Source of the DNA: Marchantia polymorpha subsp. ruderalis | Lineage: Eukaryota > Streptophyta > Marchantiopsida > Marchantiales > Marchantiaceae | Length of the DNA stretch: 64,000 bases | Assembly: GCA_037833965.1 (NCBI GenBank) | Contig: AP031354.1 | Coordinates: 17,586,001 to 17,650,000 of the forward strand | Direction of reading: 5' to 3' | Shown here: piece after piece, positions 11,201 through 19,078 of the stretch | How the letters are laid out: every line of letters begins with the position of its first letter | How positions within the stretch are numbered: position 1 is the first letter of the stretch | The notes under the pieces: generated by a model | The model's database searches: none | What the model saw: only the letters and a program-made list of their open reading frames with translations | Told to the model about the DNA's origin: nothing | Position numbers and translations under genes: made by a program

Positions 11201-11408
11201 TGGCAGATTCCTCAACCGACTTCTCACTATCAGGTTCTACAATCTCTAAACCTTCTAACAAAGACTCATCAACAGGGTCCACGTTCAGAAATATCTCAAG
11301 TTTAATTTCTTCCTCGATTTCCTTATTCTCAGGTTTCTTCCTACTGCGAACAGGTTTCTCCAGTCCTGGCTCCAGGTTTGGTTTGTGCGATCTAGTCCTA
11401 TTCTGCAT
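5289..11408 (-). CDS. gag-pol: Gag-Pol polyprotein of element C (2039 aa, intact)
   Basis: One uninterrupted frame encodes all retrotransposon functions. In order: gag capsid-like domain (residues ~110-240); CCHC zinc knuckle (C390, C393, H398, C403) and a second Cys/His cluster (474-486); aspartic protease with the Tat-style motif LVDGGSGLNIL (~811-821) and LLGRPWL (~886-892); reverse transcriptase (~1185-1390) with LCNAPATFQR and catalytic FVDD (1334-1337); RNase H (~1475-1595) with CDAS and TTERE; integrase with HHCC finger (~1690-1731) and D1760, D1821, E1857; and a GPY-like motif LGPYLIREVF near 2001. There is no stop or frameshift between gag and pol, unlike elements A and B. The start is the first Met after the leader; the true start could be a little downstream. 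Confidence 0.93.
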   Translation of the reverse strand: MQNRTRSHKPNLEPGLEKPVRSRKKPENKEIEEEIKLEIFLNVDPVDESLLEGLEIVEPDSEKSVEESASMADDGGRAGPPSSPPIDPLVRPRGLPIQVPQNLAPVVIPPNLPKFYGTKDEDPSRHMERYVERLASSLITDPGYFLVWFPTTLEGEAYEWYRDHSEGHFGGWDQMQREFLNEFRPEVGQGSALRALASLKQGREEEISAYIRRFDLVCARFVGTMLNDDTLRQFFIQGFFKSGTIRGVLERSPQTLAEAKMAAREIENIDKDYDRLWRKEDESIPQFIPIRPRAIEGDSGRHRGQAPYSLSESISQTREPAPVLALPAPTVDPNLADVEKRLNASQVGFQETMMKQMQNITDQMALMIRSQQPGPPPPVESGRHSSSMWCVQCGQSGHTKQFCRVVPNRDNRMSGGPPVQHQRGQGPNYQGQNGYRGPPRGQDGQNMERKELHAFCGRWHYPGQCWSEVGVNGCSNCGGSHPSDQCRQPDKVIRMPQPTVSPYQARENMRGARPQNEQSNNLRPPNLYYDHENSKQTFNPPVGLQTVNRYIPIQSEPRDEPRNDNRKQVSFADPCSSNSQDARFANDDGDVQRSSSDLGKGIVEQGQNQWPPHTNLITYKLKNLDDVIMHEAPALAVTTRAVHRKMQTEKNEDEQGETSSEEPPHLSDLERVARRARRITRAEEKRDEVLHDAEVPPVTQDSESNQSREWEGPGIPVTEWENMRGQRRRESEKYNLWSDLSSLKADITFGQLLEISPIARKTLKEGIPVHRRSRKTKTRVAARVHFQKGSQDVKPVEIEVVVVDKVIPNVLVDGGSGLNILPEHTMRKLGLNLTGPSPFIINMANQTSAVPVGMIKDCRLSTGGEEYIVTFHVIKMHSNRDTFPILLGRPWLRMANAIVDWGGLKPSITYGPHDNRVKVSIGSLGGRMREDPELSSGKEEEKNEAKCDDTLVGVVHLNDRKNRLDVGSGSLGPSFYSRSDDGEFAQWLRDYPESGCDAMMISHHKIFEKEVISSQREEYLLLEPCEVLMEEEWIHGGLTPWLDELDITEVDSVHVDGTQEEETTVKNAKLEEPLHFRTTSTGIVVGQDVRDYPQVPPDWYQSSEEQTHVAEEDWKYVEVSIRGGELKQMKMGSKLGEDEIQKYGELVDEFSDTFAWSYDELKGVPREMVEHRISLVPGAKPIRQKERRMNPQLQLLVRAELERLLKAGFIKPVEITDWVSPMVLVKKKNGKLRVCVDYRKLNACTEKDHFPLPFITLLLEEVGGHARYTFMDGYAGYNQISIAVQDVHKTAFTTPWGTFVWIVMPFGLCNAPATFQRLVMYIFTDLLYKSMTVFVDDFSTQSSAGEHLQCVREALIRCRRMQLALNPEKTFLGVQRGVLLGYVVSEKGREPDPDKIAVIEGLATPTNAKGVAKLLGHVGWYRELIPDFAKIVVPITQLLRKENRFEWTDACQEAFEELKSRLSTYPVLRPPDWSMPFHVFCDASSVAVGSALCQSTGEKGKDLPIAYASRQLNPAERNYSTTERECLAMVFSVKKFRHYLICNPVVFFVDHMAIKYLVNKAELSGRLARWVLLLEEFDYTVEYKPGRMHLQADHLSRLSEDVGTSPLDDRLIDDSLFVVTAQPEWYAGIVEFLTTQQLSGDWTKEERRKVRVNSRHFAVIGHRLFRRGADGVLRRCVSEVEVPAILEACHDSACGGHFSGQLTGQKILRAGYFWPRLFRDSHEYVKRCDACQRYARNDLRMEMPLHVSLPLIPFEKWGIDYIGEIHPHSSKGMAYIIVATEYLTKWAEAKAVKTNTAAHAATFMYENIISRFGCPKILVSDRGRHFLNEMFQELTDRFEIDHRKTTPYHPQTNGQTERVNGTLVSILRKTVVDSKRDWDTKLTAALWAYRTTFKVTTQATPFSLVYGLEATLPIEFEVESLRVAVQSRLTNSQSLRNRLTTLEELDERRRMSAQHIEAIQRRRKITFDKKHKKRTLRPGMMVMLQDGRKLEFPGKFDAVWLGPYLIREVFPNNSVQLETLNGEVFPTRTAGSRCKQYRI

Positions 11409-11420
11409 TTACAAGATCAG

Positions 11421-11439
11421 GCTCCCGGCAGACGCACCA
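11421..11439 (-). other. Candidate primer-binding site of element C
   Basis: The minus strand reads TGGTGCGTCTGCCGGGAGC, five bases after the LTR end GGCTCACA. It begins with the TGG expected opposite tRNA CCA and resembles the TGGCGCCGTCTGTGGGA type seen in plant Tat elements. The cognate tRNA is not certain. Confidence 0.5.
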
Positions 11440-11868
11440 TTTTATGTGAGCCAAACCTTCCCACCCTTCAGCGTTTGTAGTCCGGGTGGGGGTTCGAACT
11501 CCCATAATCTAACTTCTCTGATTGCAAGCCATGTACTCAAAGTGTATTCAGGACAATGAGATCATAAACACTTGCTCCTTCACAGACAAATTATCCAGAA
11601 CTGAAAATAATAACCTTGCTGTCTACTATTTTCGCAAGAGCATCAGACAAGCTCTTTGTTACATAAAGATCTAACCCAACTCTGGGTGACTTCCTCAATA
11701 CTACAGCCGCTGTGGGCTTTCCTAGATACCAGTCCCACTCCCAATTCCTACTCAGAGTTCAATGTCGACTTCTCAGCTCCCACCTTCAGACCCCACCAGA
11801 TTTCTCTCTCGGATTCAACTCTCACTTTTCAAGTTCAAATTCAGATCCCGACTGTCAGATTTCAGTCA

Positions 11869-11996
11869 CAGATTACACTTCAATCTCAGATCCCACTCTC
11901 AGGTCTTCCACTCAGATCTCAGCTCCCACTCACAGATTACACTTCAATCTCAGATCCCACTCTCAGGTCTTCCACTCTGATCTCAGCTCCCAGGCC
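11869..11996. repeat. 64-bp tandem duplication in element C LTR
   Basis: The CAGATTACACTTCAATCTC unit starting at 11869 repeats at 11933, with only one or two differences over about 64 bp. Confidence 0.85.
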
Positions 11997-12400
11997 GAGC
12001 ACACCACTTCCGTCTCCACACACGCACACCACCAGCTCTCGCACACTGGTACACTACAAGCTCTCGCACACTAGTCCGAACACACCACCAGGTCTCAGCT
12101 CCCACGCCGAACTCTCCACTTCGAAGTTCAAAGCCGAGACACCCACAGCCCGCCTGCATGCCCCACTCGCAATGATGGATAGCTGCCTGCTCCCCCTGCG
12201 CGACTACACGCCGCCGCCGCCGCCACACCTGTACATTCTACATCCTGACCACCCGATATCCGCCGGAGGGGATCTTCTTTCGCGCACCGCCGAAGGCATC
12301 CACCCGCAGAAGACGCACGACCACACCTTTGCTTATCCATAACAGTCACTCCCGACACCCATAACTCACAGACCCTAGCTCTGTTTCACAAGTTCGTGGG

Positions 12401-13078
12401 CTCGTTGGAACGAGCAGGTCGATCTCTTTCCAACGAGACCCTAACTGAGTCAAACCGTTATGAATTGAGAAAGTTATGCCGGTTTTACCCTTCGCCAAAG
12501 GCGCCGGCACGAAGTTCGCCGACCTCGAGTTCTCCGGAGGCGGGTTTTCCGGTTTGATGTCTTCTGGTTGGATAGCTTCCGGTTGGATATCTTCCGGTGA
12601 GATAGCTTCCGGTTCGATGTCTTCCGGTTGGATGTTGTCCTACCCTATCTGCCGCTTTCGACGCTCATAACTCAGTGACGCCTTATCCGTTTGAAGAGTT
12701 CTTGGTCTCGTTGGAACGAGCGTCGCGAGTTCTTTCCAACGAGACCCTAATCAAGTCAAACCGTTAACAAATGAAAAAGATATGCCGAGTTTACTGTTTC
12801 GCCGATGGCCCTTGCACGATGTTCACCGGCTCGGAGTTCGCCGACCCCGAGTTCATCGAAGGCCTGCTCGCAGTTGTCGCGAAGTCGTCCGAAGCCGGAG
12901 ATGTTCGCAGCCGGAGACCCCCGTTGCCGAAGACGTTCGCAGCCGGAGACGTTCGCAACCAGACTTGCCTCAACCCTTCCCATCAGTAACTTCCGACACT
13001 CACAACTCAGTGATTCCTCATCCGTTTGAAGAGTTCTTGGTCTCGTTGGAACGAGCGTTGCGAGCTCTTTCCAAGGAG
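12401..13078. repeat. Three copies of the 37-nt near-palindrome module in C LTR
   Basis: Copies lie at 12401-12437, 12707-12743 and 13042-13078. Each has outer arms CTCGTTGGAA and TTCCAACGAG (third copy TTCCAAGGAG) exactly 37 nt overall. In copies 2 and 3 inner arms GAGC/GCTC or similar extend the pairing. Each is followed by a related stretch reading AACTNNGTCAA, then a run like TTGAGAAAGTTATG, so the repeated unit is about 100 bp or more. Confidence 0.8.
12548..12637. repeat. 15-bp minisatellite, six units
   Basis: Six consecutive units of TCCGGTTGGATATCT-like sequence, with one to four changes per unit. It lies in non-coding LTR sequence. Confidence 0.85.
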
Positions 13079-13354
13079 ACACTAACTGAGTCAAGGAGTC
13101 ACACATTGAAAACGTTATGAGGGTTTCACTGTTTCGCCGAAGGCCTTTCCCCGAAGGAACTTCACCGAAGGCTCTTCGCCGGAGACCCTGCCCTGAAAGC
13201 CCCGTTCCGGACCTTTGCCTACTAGCTATTACACCAACTCCTAATCTTACCAAAACTTCCAGAAAACTCCGAGCATAATTTTGCAAGAGCTTAAATCTAA
13301 AACTTTAACTCTCACAAGGTTAAAAAGACATGTGAGCACAATTTTGTGCTCACA

Positions 13355-14950
13355 GTGCGCCGGAGGGTCTGGCCCCGAGGGCCGGTGTCTCGTAGGCGGT
13401 TCTTCCGCCGGCTCCTTCCCCTTCCTACGTTGGAACGGGGGTGATTCTTGCCTGTGCACAGGCGGCACGTGTGGAGGTGTCCTGTGCACAGGCGACCTGT
13501 GCACAGGTGAGCGCCTGTGCACAGGCGGACTGCTCCTTCCCACTCGTAAGCGTAGATCCACGTCCACTTGTGTTCGCCGGTCCGCGGAGACTCGTCCGTC
13601 CGCGGAGGTTCGCCTGTGCGCAAACGGAACATCTGTCCGCATCGCACGTGGTAACTCCGGAGGCCCTTGGCCCGTAGGCGGCCTCTCTCCCGACGAGGTT
13701 GCAGCGTGGCCCGTTGCTCCTGCGGTCGTCCGCGCTTCCTCTCGCCTCTCTGGCGACGCACTTCCTATCTCCGTCGCAATCGTCGCCGTGTCTGCACTGT
13801 CAGCTGGCAACACCAGTCTGCGTGCCTTCTGCTTCGGCCGGCTGTATGGCTCGCACAGCGGCCGCGGTCGAATGGGAGCAGAGGGTTCTTGATGCTGCTC
13901 CTCTTCAGACTCTTCCCTCCATCGCCGCTTCCGCGGCACTCGCGCTGCAGGGGTGTGTCTCCCTTCGTCCCTCCGTCTTGATGGGGTAGAAGTCGGTGAC
14001 TCCTCTGCATCAGTATCGACCTCGTTCTCCCGCACATACTTCCCGGGATGGTCGATGGACAATGGCGGAAAATGTTCAAGCTCCGCCGCTGTCAAACAAT
14101 TCCGCTGTCGATAAAAATTGATGAAGAAAGGAGAAAGATGGTTTAGAGTTCCCCCCTTCTCCTCAAACGCGTGCTGTCGCATCACCCTGTGCAGGATGCT
14201 CGCCCAGTGAATTGGAGTTCCCTCGATGACGCACTCCACAAAAGAGACCTGCCACAATGTGATGTAGCAGGCGCGGTGCGGCTGCAGTAATTGCATCAGC
14301 GCCGCAGACAAAGTCCGGCGAAATCGATCCTTGTAATCACGGGTCCTGTACCCATTCTTGGTAGACCTCCCGGTCTTGAACAGCTCCACAAATTGCGCCT
14401 CTTCTTGCTTGGTCACCTTGATGCTCTCACTGTCGAAAAGGAGATGCCCTGGCATGCCAGCACATCTTCCCAACGCCTGCGCCCAATCTTGGACTGTCCA
14501 CCGGTCAACATGCGGACGCAATCCGCGCGAGGGTGGTCCCTGTGGCTCTAGCCACTCGCGCACCATATTCGCACAGATGTAATTCCATCCCCATAGCAAG
14601 AAATCGAGCTTTCTTGCTATTAAGCGCTCCTCAAAAGCGCGCAGCCCGTTCTGCGGTAGGCGAAGTGGCACCATCCGCAATCTGCTCGGTCTCGTCATTG
14701 CGTTCCTGGGGTTCGCTCGCCCGCTCATTCTACTTCCGCACCGCCCGTGCTTCTTTCTCTCTCGGCAAACTCTAATCGCCCTCAATTCCAAATCACGCGC
14801 ACTCACTTCTCCCTCAATCAACAAGAAATCTCCTGTGTGACGACGTCGAGAATGTTCCGCAGCCAGCAGATGGATGCGCGCAGCGCGCACAAGGGATTGG
14901 AATCGCGAATTCAAGAATGGGACGTTCTCCGCCGCCCGGTCGAAGGTCAT
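13355..14950 (-). pseudogene. U3-encoded ORF of element B, truncated by element C
   Basis: This is the N-terminal ~530 residues of the family-1 U3 ORF, collinear and nearly identical with the copy in LTR E. It contains LDFLLWGWN, DWAQALGRCAG and RTRDYKDRFRR, followed by the Pro-rich PVHR/PSA repeats. The frame then runs into the LTR of C at 13354, adding an unrelated tail. The C-terminal coiled coil is missing. Confidence 0.85.
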
Positions 14951-16197
14951 GGTCGGCTCTTGGTCGTGAAGAACGTCTCACTTGATGGCCGCGCCGGCTG
15001 TACGCTGGAACGGTCTTCGCTCTCACGCGCGGCTTCACGCTCCGCCGTCGTCGATTAAACTCTCACGCTCGAATTGGCGGATTTGAACTCCGCGAGCGTG
15101 TCACCCTGCGGACATGGGGGCGTAGCGCCGAAGGCGAGTTTTCCGCCTTGCACGGTACACTTGTTCGTACCGCCCCTCGGCCAATCCCCCTCTGCCTTGG
15201 CGCGTGTCTCCGCATGTCGGACAAAAGTTCAACTCCTGCCTGTGCGCAGGCAGGAGCCTCGGCGGATTCTCCGCCGGCACGGAACTTGAACATCCTCCTG
15301 TGCACAGGCGTTCGCCTGTGCGCAGGCGAATTCCGTCCGCGGCGCTGCGCTGGCGCGGAAGGCGTTGACCGTGGTCAGCCGTCTCCGTCCAGTCTGTCCG
15401 TTCCTTGTCTCTCCGTCGGCGCTTCCGCCGCCGCAACTCCGTCCGTCCAAGAGCGCATCCACCCTTCCCGTCCGCACGGTCCGTACCGATTGGATTACTC
15501 TGGCGGCTCTTCCGACGTACGCGGCGCCGCGCTGGCGCGGAAGGCGCCGCACACTTTCTACCTCACAAGGCGCATTTCTAGGGCCCAAGGCGGATTTTCC
15601 GCCGACGCCGAAGTGCCTGTGCACAGGCGGACGCCTGTGCGTAGGCGGACTTCGCGCCTCCCTTAACCCTACTTCGCCTGTGCACAGGCGAACGCCTTCG
15701 TCCGCGCATAGGACAAAACTTGATTCCCCCTTCCGCGTAGGCGGAATTCGCGCCGGTGGCGAACTCCTTCCGCCGTAGGCGACCGCCTCCGTTTCTTCCA
15801 GTAGCGATAACTCCCTAAGTCCTCGTCCGTTCCAAGCGTTCTTGGGCTCGTTGGAATCAGTGCGTCGAGCTCTTTCCAACGGGATCCTAACTTGGTCAAG
15901 GCGCCCGAGGGTTGACCTAATTATGGAGGGTTTCCTTACAGCCGCGGACGCAACCTCCGAAGGCGGGTTTTGCGCCTTGCGCCGTAGAGATCCTAACTGC
16001 AGAGCTCGCAGGGAGGGTGGTGCCTGTCCTTACTGCGGCACCCCAAATCCCAGATTCTACCAGATCCCTCGAGAATCCCCGCGATCTTCCGGATTCACTC
16101 TGTTTTGATGTACCGAAGGCTATTTACAATGCTGCCAGGGTACAGTTTGCCAAAAATGTTTTAATTTCCTCAAAATTGCCAAAAGTGGGGTACCACA
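13355..16197 (-). repeat. Element B 3' LTR, U3 part
   Basis: It starts on the minus strand at TGTGGTACCCCACTTTTGG (16197), right after the polypurine tract. The stretch 14951-16197 has no gene. It holds CCTGTGCACAGG-type palindromes, GCCGAAGGC-type mini-hairpins, a nested hairpin (15064-15100, arms CACGCTC/GAGCGTG with inner GCGGA/TCCGC) just upstream of the ORF, and a 37-nt module (15847-15883). Confidence 0.88.
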
Positions 16198-16210
16198 TGC
16201 CCCCCTCCTC
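16198..16210 (-). other. Polypurine tract of element B
   Basis: GAGGAGGGGGGCA on the minus strand, directly abutting the 3' LTR start and 3' of the pol stop. It is the expected plus-strand primer site and is the same in element A. Confidence 0.9.
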
Positions 16211-16234
16211 AATTGTGAGCGCCCACGCGAACAC

Positions 16235-19066
16235 TCACATGTGGTATTTCTTCAATCGCCACCCGTTCACCCGGGTGCCTAACAAATCGCCGGCCAGGTC
16301 CGCAAGTTGGATGGATCCGTTCGGGAAGACTTCGACAACCCTGTAAGGTCCCATCCATCTTAGGTGCAGTTTGCCTGGGAATCTGGCATGCCTGCTGTCG
16401 TAGAGCAATGCCAAATCACCCGCCTGCAGGAGTACCGGTTTGATCTTTTTATCGTATCTCTCCTTTCGGCGGAGCTGGATTTTCCTGGTGCGATCTTCGG
16501 CGTCTCGTCTCCTCTCATCCAGCAGCGTGACCTCCTGTAACCTGTAGAGCTGACTCTCCTCTGCGCCCATCCTCTGCAAATCCAACGTTCGTTGGGTGGG
16601 TACTTCAAATTCGATCGGGAGGATCGGGTGTTGCCCATACACCAGAAAGTATGGTGTCTGCTTGGTCGTGATCTTCTCAGCTGTGCGGTACGCCCATAGA
16701 GCGGCTGCTAGCTTCGTATCCCAGTCGTGAGCGTGATTCACCGTGACCTTGAGTAGTATTTTACACAGCAGACCATTGGACTTCTCCGTCAGTCCATTTG
16801 CCTTGGGATTGTATGGAGTAGTCTTCCGGTGCTTGATGTGGAAGTACCGTGTCAGATCTTCGATGATCTGATTCAGAAAATGCGTGCCCCGGTCGCTGAC
16901 TAGCTCTAAGGGACATCCGTAGCGTGTGATGATCGACTCAAACAAGAATGCTGCCACTGTGGCAGCATCATCCCTTCTGGTGGCCCTGGCCTCTACCATT
17001 TTGGTGGCGTAGTCCGTTGCTACCAGAATGTAGCGCCTTCGTGTACTTCTAGTCACTGGTTGTATCGGCCCTACAAAGTCAATACCCCACTTTTCGAAAG
17101 GTGCTAGAGGCATGATGGGAGTCAGGGGCCAGCGTGTTGTAGGCGTCGGTCTCCCCGTCCTCTGGCAACTGTCGCACTTGCGGATGTAATCGAGAACATC
17201 CTTAAACATGGTCGGCCACCAATATCCCGCATTTAGGATCTTTGTGACCGTGTTCCTGGTGGCATAGTGTCCACCCGCCTCCTCTGTATGCATCGCACTC
17301 ACTATTCTTGGTACCTCTGATTCCTCCAGGCATCTGCATAAGCGCTCATCTGCCATCTTCTTGAACAAAACCCCCTGCTGGAGTTGGTACGGACCTGCCT
17401 TATGAATAAAGACAGTTCGCTGTTCCAAATCCATGCCTTCGGGACACTGGAGGGTTAGCAGATACCGATACAGGTCGGCATAGCGGGACTCATGTCCTGC
17501 AGACAACTGAAATAACTCTTCATCTGGAAAATCGTCCACCAATTCCTCCTCTGTCGGCTGTGTCCATAATCGGGACAAGTAGTCCGCATTTTCGTGGTGC
17601 ACCCCTTTCCTGGTCTGGACTGTGTAGGTGAACTCTTGTAGTAACAACACCCACCTGGCGATCCGACCGGATAGGTCGGCTTTCTTGACTAGGTGTTGCA
17701 ATGCGTAGTGGTCCACATGGAACACAAACTCGTAGCAGATTAGGTAGTGACGGAACTTTTTACAAGAGTACACCATCCCCAACGCTTCTCTCTCCGTCGT
17801 GGTGTACTTCCGCTCTGCTAGAGACAGCTGTCGGCTCGCGAAGTAGATCGGGTAGTCCTTTTTGTTGTCATCCTTTTGACTCAGTACTACACCGATGGCG
17901 AATGCAGAGGTGTCAACGTAAACATGGAATGGTCGATTCCAGTCTGGACTCCTTAGTACGGGAGCAGTCGTGAGTTTCGCTTTAAGAGCCTCAAATGCTG
18001 ACTGCTGGTTCGCACCCCAAGCATAAGGCTCGTCCTTCTTCAACAACTTGGTCAGGTCCGCCGCCAGTATTGCATACAGGTGTATGAATCTTCGGTAGTA
18101 GCCCACATGACCCAGGAATGCTCGCAGCTCTCTTAGATTCGTGGGTGGCTCAAGCTCGAGTATAACCTTGACCTTCTCGACGTCCACCGCAATGCCGTCT
18201 GCCGAGACCCGATGACCCAACAAGATCCCACTAGTCATGAAGAAAAAGCACTTCTCGGGATGCAGTGATAAACTGCTCTCTCTACATTTATCGAAGGTCT
18301 GCTTCAAGTGACTTAGGTGTTCAGACCGCTTCCCAAAGACACAGAAGTCATCTATGAATATTTCCAGGAACTTCCTCAGTTGTTCCTGAAAGATATTGGT
18401 CATCATCCGTTGAAAGGTGGCAGGCGCGTTGCACAGACCGAAGGGCATCTTGTGGTATGCGTAAGTTCCCCAGTCGGTTGTGAACGTAGTTTTATCCTTG
18501 TCCTGTTCACGGATAGACACCTGATTGTAACCTGAGAACCCATCCAGGAAGCTATAACATTCATGTCCGGCAACATGGTCTAGAATGGCATCCGTGAATG
18601 GTAACGGGTGATGATCCTTGCGTGTTGCTGCATTCAACTTCCGGAAATCCTGACACACTCGTATCTTGCCCGTCAACTTCTTGGGTACGATAACAATCGG
18701 CGACACCCACTCACTGCTGAGCACAGGGTAAATAATACCAGCGCTCAAGTACTTATCTATCTCCTCTTTAACTAGCAAGGAGTATTTTGGGTTGAGGCGA
18801 TACTGGCGCTGTCGTATAGGTACTGAGTCGTCCAGTAAATCGATACGGTGTTCCCCATACCGTGCAGGTATCCCCTTCATGTCCTCGATCTTCCAGGCGA
18901 AGACGTCGACATAATGGCTAAGGAATGCCTGTACTTTCCTTAGCTCGTCTCCTCTCACTGCGCTTGATACCTTCAAGCACTTGCCGGGACTGAGTTGTAC
19001 TTCGTGACAGTCACTAGGGTCGACAATGCCCTCGGTGTGACTCGTCTCACTCCTTCCCAGTCCCAC
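16235..19066 (-). CDS. pol: Pol (RT-RNase H-integrase) of element B, reached by UAG readthrough
   Basis: Intact 943-codon frame, in frame with gag-PR and separated from it by one UAG and three codons; it has no ATG at its start, so expression by readthrough is inferred. Domains: RT (~85-290) with FLDGFSGYNQ, LCNAPATFQR and catalytic FIDD (237-240); RNase H (~380-495) with YVDTS, TTERE and VDHYAL; integrase finger H593, H600, C631, C634; catalytic core D663, D725, E761; and MGPYRVVEVFPNGS (~905-918). No chromodomain follows, which fits the Athila/Tat branch. The protease is not here but in the upstream frame. Confidence 0.92.
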   Translation of the reverse strand: MGLGRSETSHTEGIVDPSDCHEVQLSPGKCLKVSSAVRGDELRKVQAFLSHYVDVFAWKIEDMKGIPARYGEHRIDLLDDSVPIRQRQYRLNPKYSLLVKEEIDKYLSAGIIYPVLSSEWVSPIVIVPKKLTGKIRVCQDFRKLNAATRKDHHPLPFTDAILDHVAGHECYSFLDGFSGYNQVSIREQDKDKTTFTTDWGTYAYHKMPFGLCNAPATFQRMMTNIFQEQLRKFLEIFIDDFCVFGKRSEHLSHLKQTFDKCRESSLSLHPEKCFFFMTSGILLGHRVSADGIAVDVEKVKVILELEPPTNLRELRAFLGHVGYYRRFIHLYAILAADLTKLLKKDEPYAWGANQQSAFEALKAKLTTAPVLRSPDWNRPFHVYVDTSAFAIGVVLSQKDDNKKDYPIYFASRQLSLAERKYTTTEREALGMVYSCKKFRHYLICYEFVFHVDHYALQHLVKKADLSGRIARWVLLLQEFTYTVQTRKGVHHENADYLSRLWTQPTEEELVDDFPDEELFQLSAGHESRYADLYRYLLTLQCPEGMDLEQRTVFIHKAGPYQLQQGVLFKKMADERLCRCLEESEVPRIVSAMHTEEAGGHYATRNTVTKILNAGYWWPTMFKDVLDYIRKCDSCQRTGRPTPTTRWPLTPIMPLAPFEKWGIDFVGPIQPVTRSTRRRYILVATDYATKMVEARATRRDDAATVAAFLFESIITRYGCPLELVSDRGTHFLNQIIEDLTRYFHIKHRKTTPYNPKANGLTEKSNGLLCKILLKVTVNHAHDWDTKLAAALWAYRTAEKITTKQTPYFLVYGQHPILPIEFEVPTQRTLDLQRMGAEESQLYRLQEVTLLDERRRDAEDRTRKIQLRRKERYDKKIKPVLLQAGDLALLYDSRHARFPGKLHLRWMGPYRVVEVFPNGSIQLADLAGDLLGTRVNGWRLKKYHM

Positions 19067-19069
19067 AGT

Positions 19070-19078
19070 TAATTGCTA
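19070..19078 (-). promoter_or_regulatory. Leaky-stop (readthrough) site between gag-PR and pol, element B
   Basis: The minus strand reads TAG CAA TTA, with the frame continuing open on both sides for over 900 codons. UAG-CAA-UUA is the tobamovirus readthrough context (CAR-YYA rule, established knowledge). A GGGACTG just downstream can pair with CAGTCCC about 70 nt further on. Confidence 0.75.

Larger units (their letters stand above)
4971..13354 (-). mobile_element. Element C: Tat-like Ty3/gypsy retrotransposon, 3' LTR truncated
   Basis: The element has a 5' LTR (11445-13354), a PBS-like site, one complete gag-pol frame and the terminal 261 bp of the 3' LTR (4971-5231); the rest of the 3' LTR was displaced by the insertion of D at 4970. 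The two LTR segments look identical over their overlap, so the insertion is young. C sits inside the 3' LTR of element B: B's LTR resumes at 13355 with GTGCG, which in intact LTR E forms part of the uninterrupted sequence. LTR ends are TGTGAGC...GCTCACA. No chromodomain follows the integrase. Confidence 0.88.
11445..13354 (-). repeat. Element C 5' LTR (1910 bp)
   Basis: The ends are TGTGAGCACAA and TTTGGCTCACA on the minus strand, forming the short inverted repeat typical of LTRs. There is no ORF of note: translations across 11.65-12.35 kb arise from simple Ser/Thr/Pro-coding repeats. The LTR holds a 64-bp tandem duplication, a 15-bp minisatellite and three copies of a 37-nt near-palindrome spaced 306 and 335 bp apart. 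No clear TATA box was identified. Confidence 0.88.

Noticed and set aside
11470-11500. tRNA gene or SINE head (GGTTCGAACTCC resembles a Pol III B box); similar motif in all family-1/2 U5 regions
   Set aside because: No A box or cloverleaf around it; TCGAACCCACAGGGA is a common Athila-type LTR motif.
11656-12342. 228-aa ORF in C's LTR
   Set aside because: Ser/Thr/Pro-rich translation of CT-rich tandem repeats within an LTR; no domain and no conservation.
13247-13354. C-terminal extension of the B U3 ORF
   Set aside because: These codons come from element C's LTR after the insertion; they are not part of the original protein.
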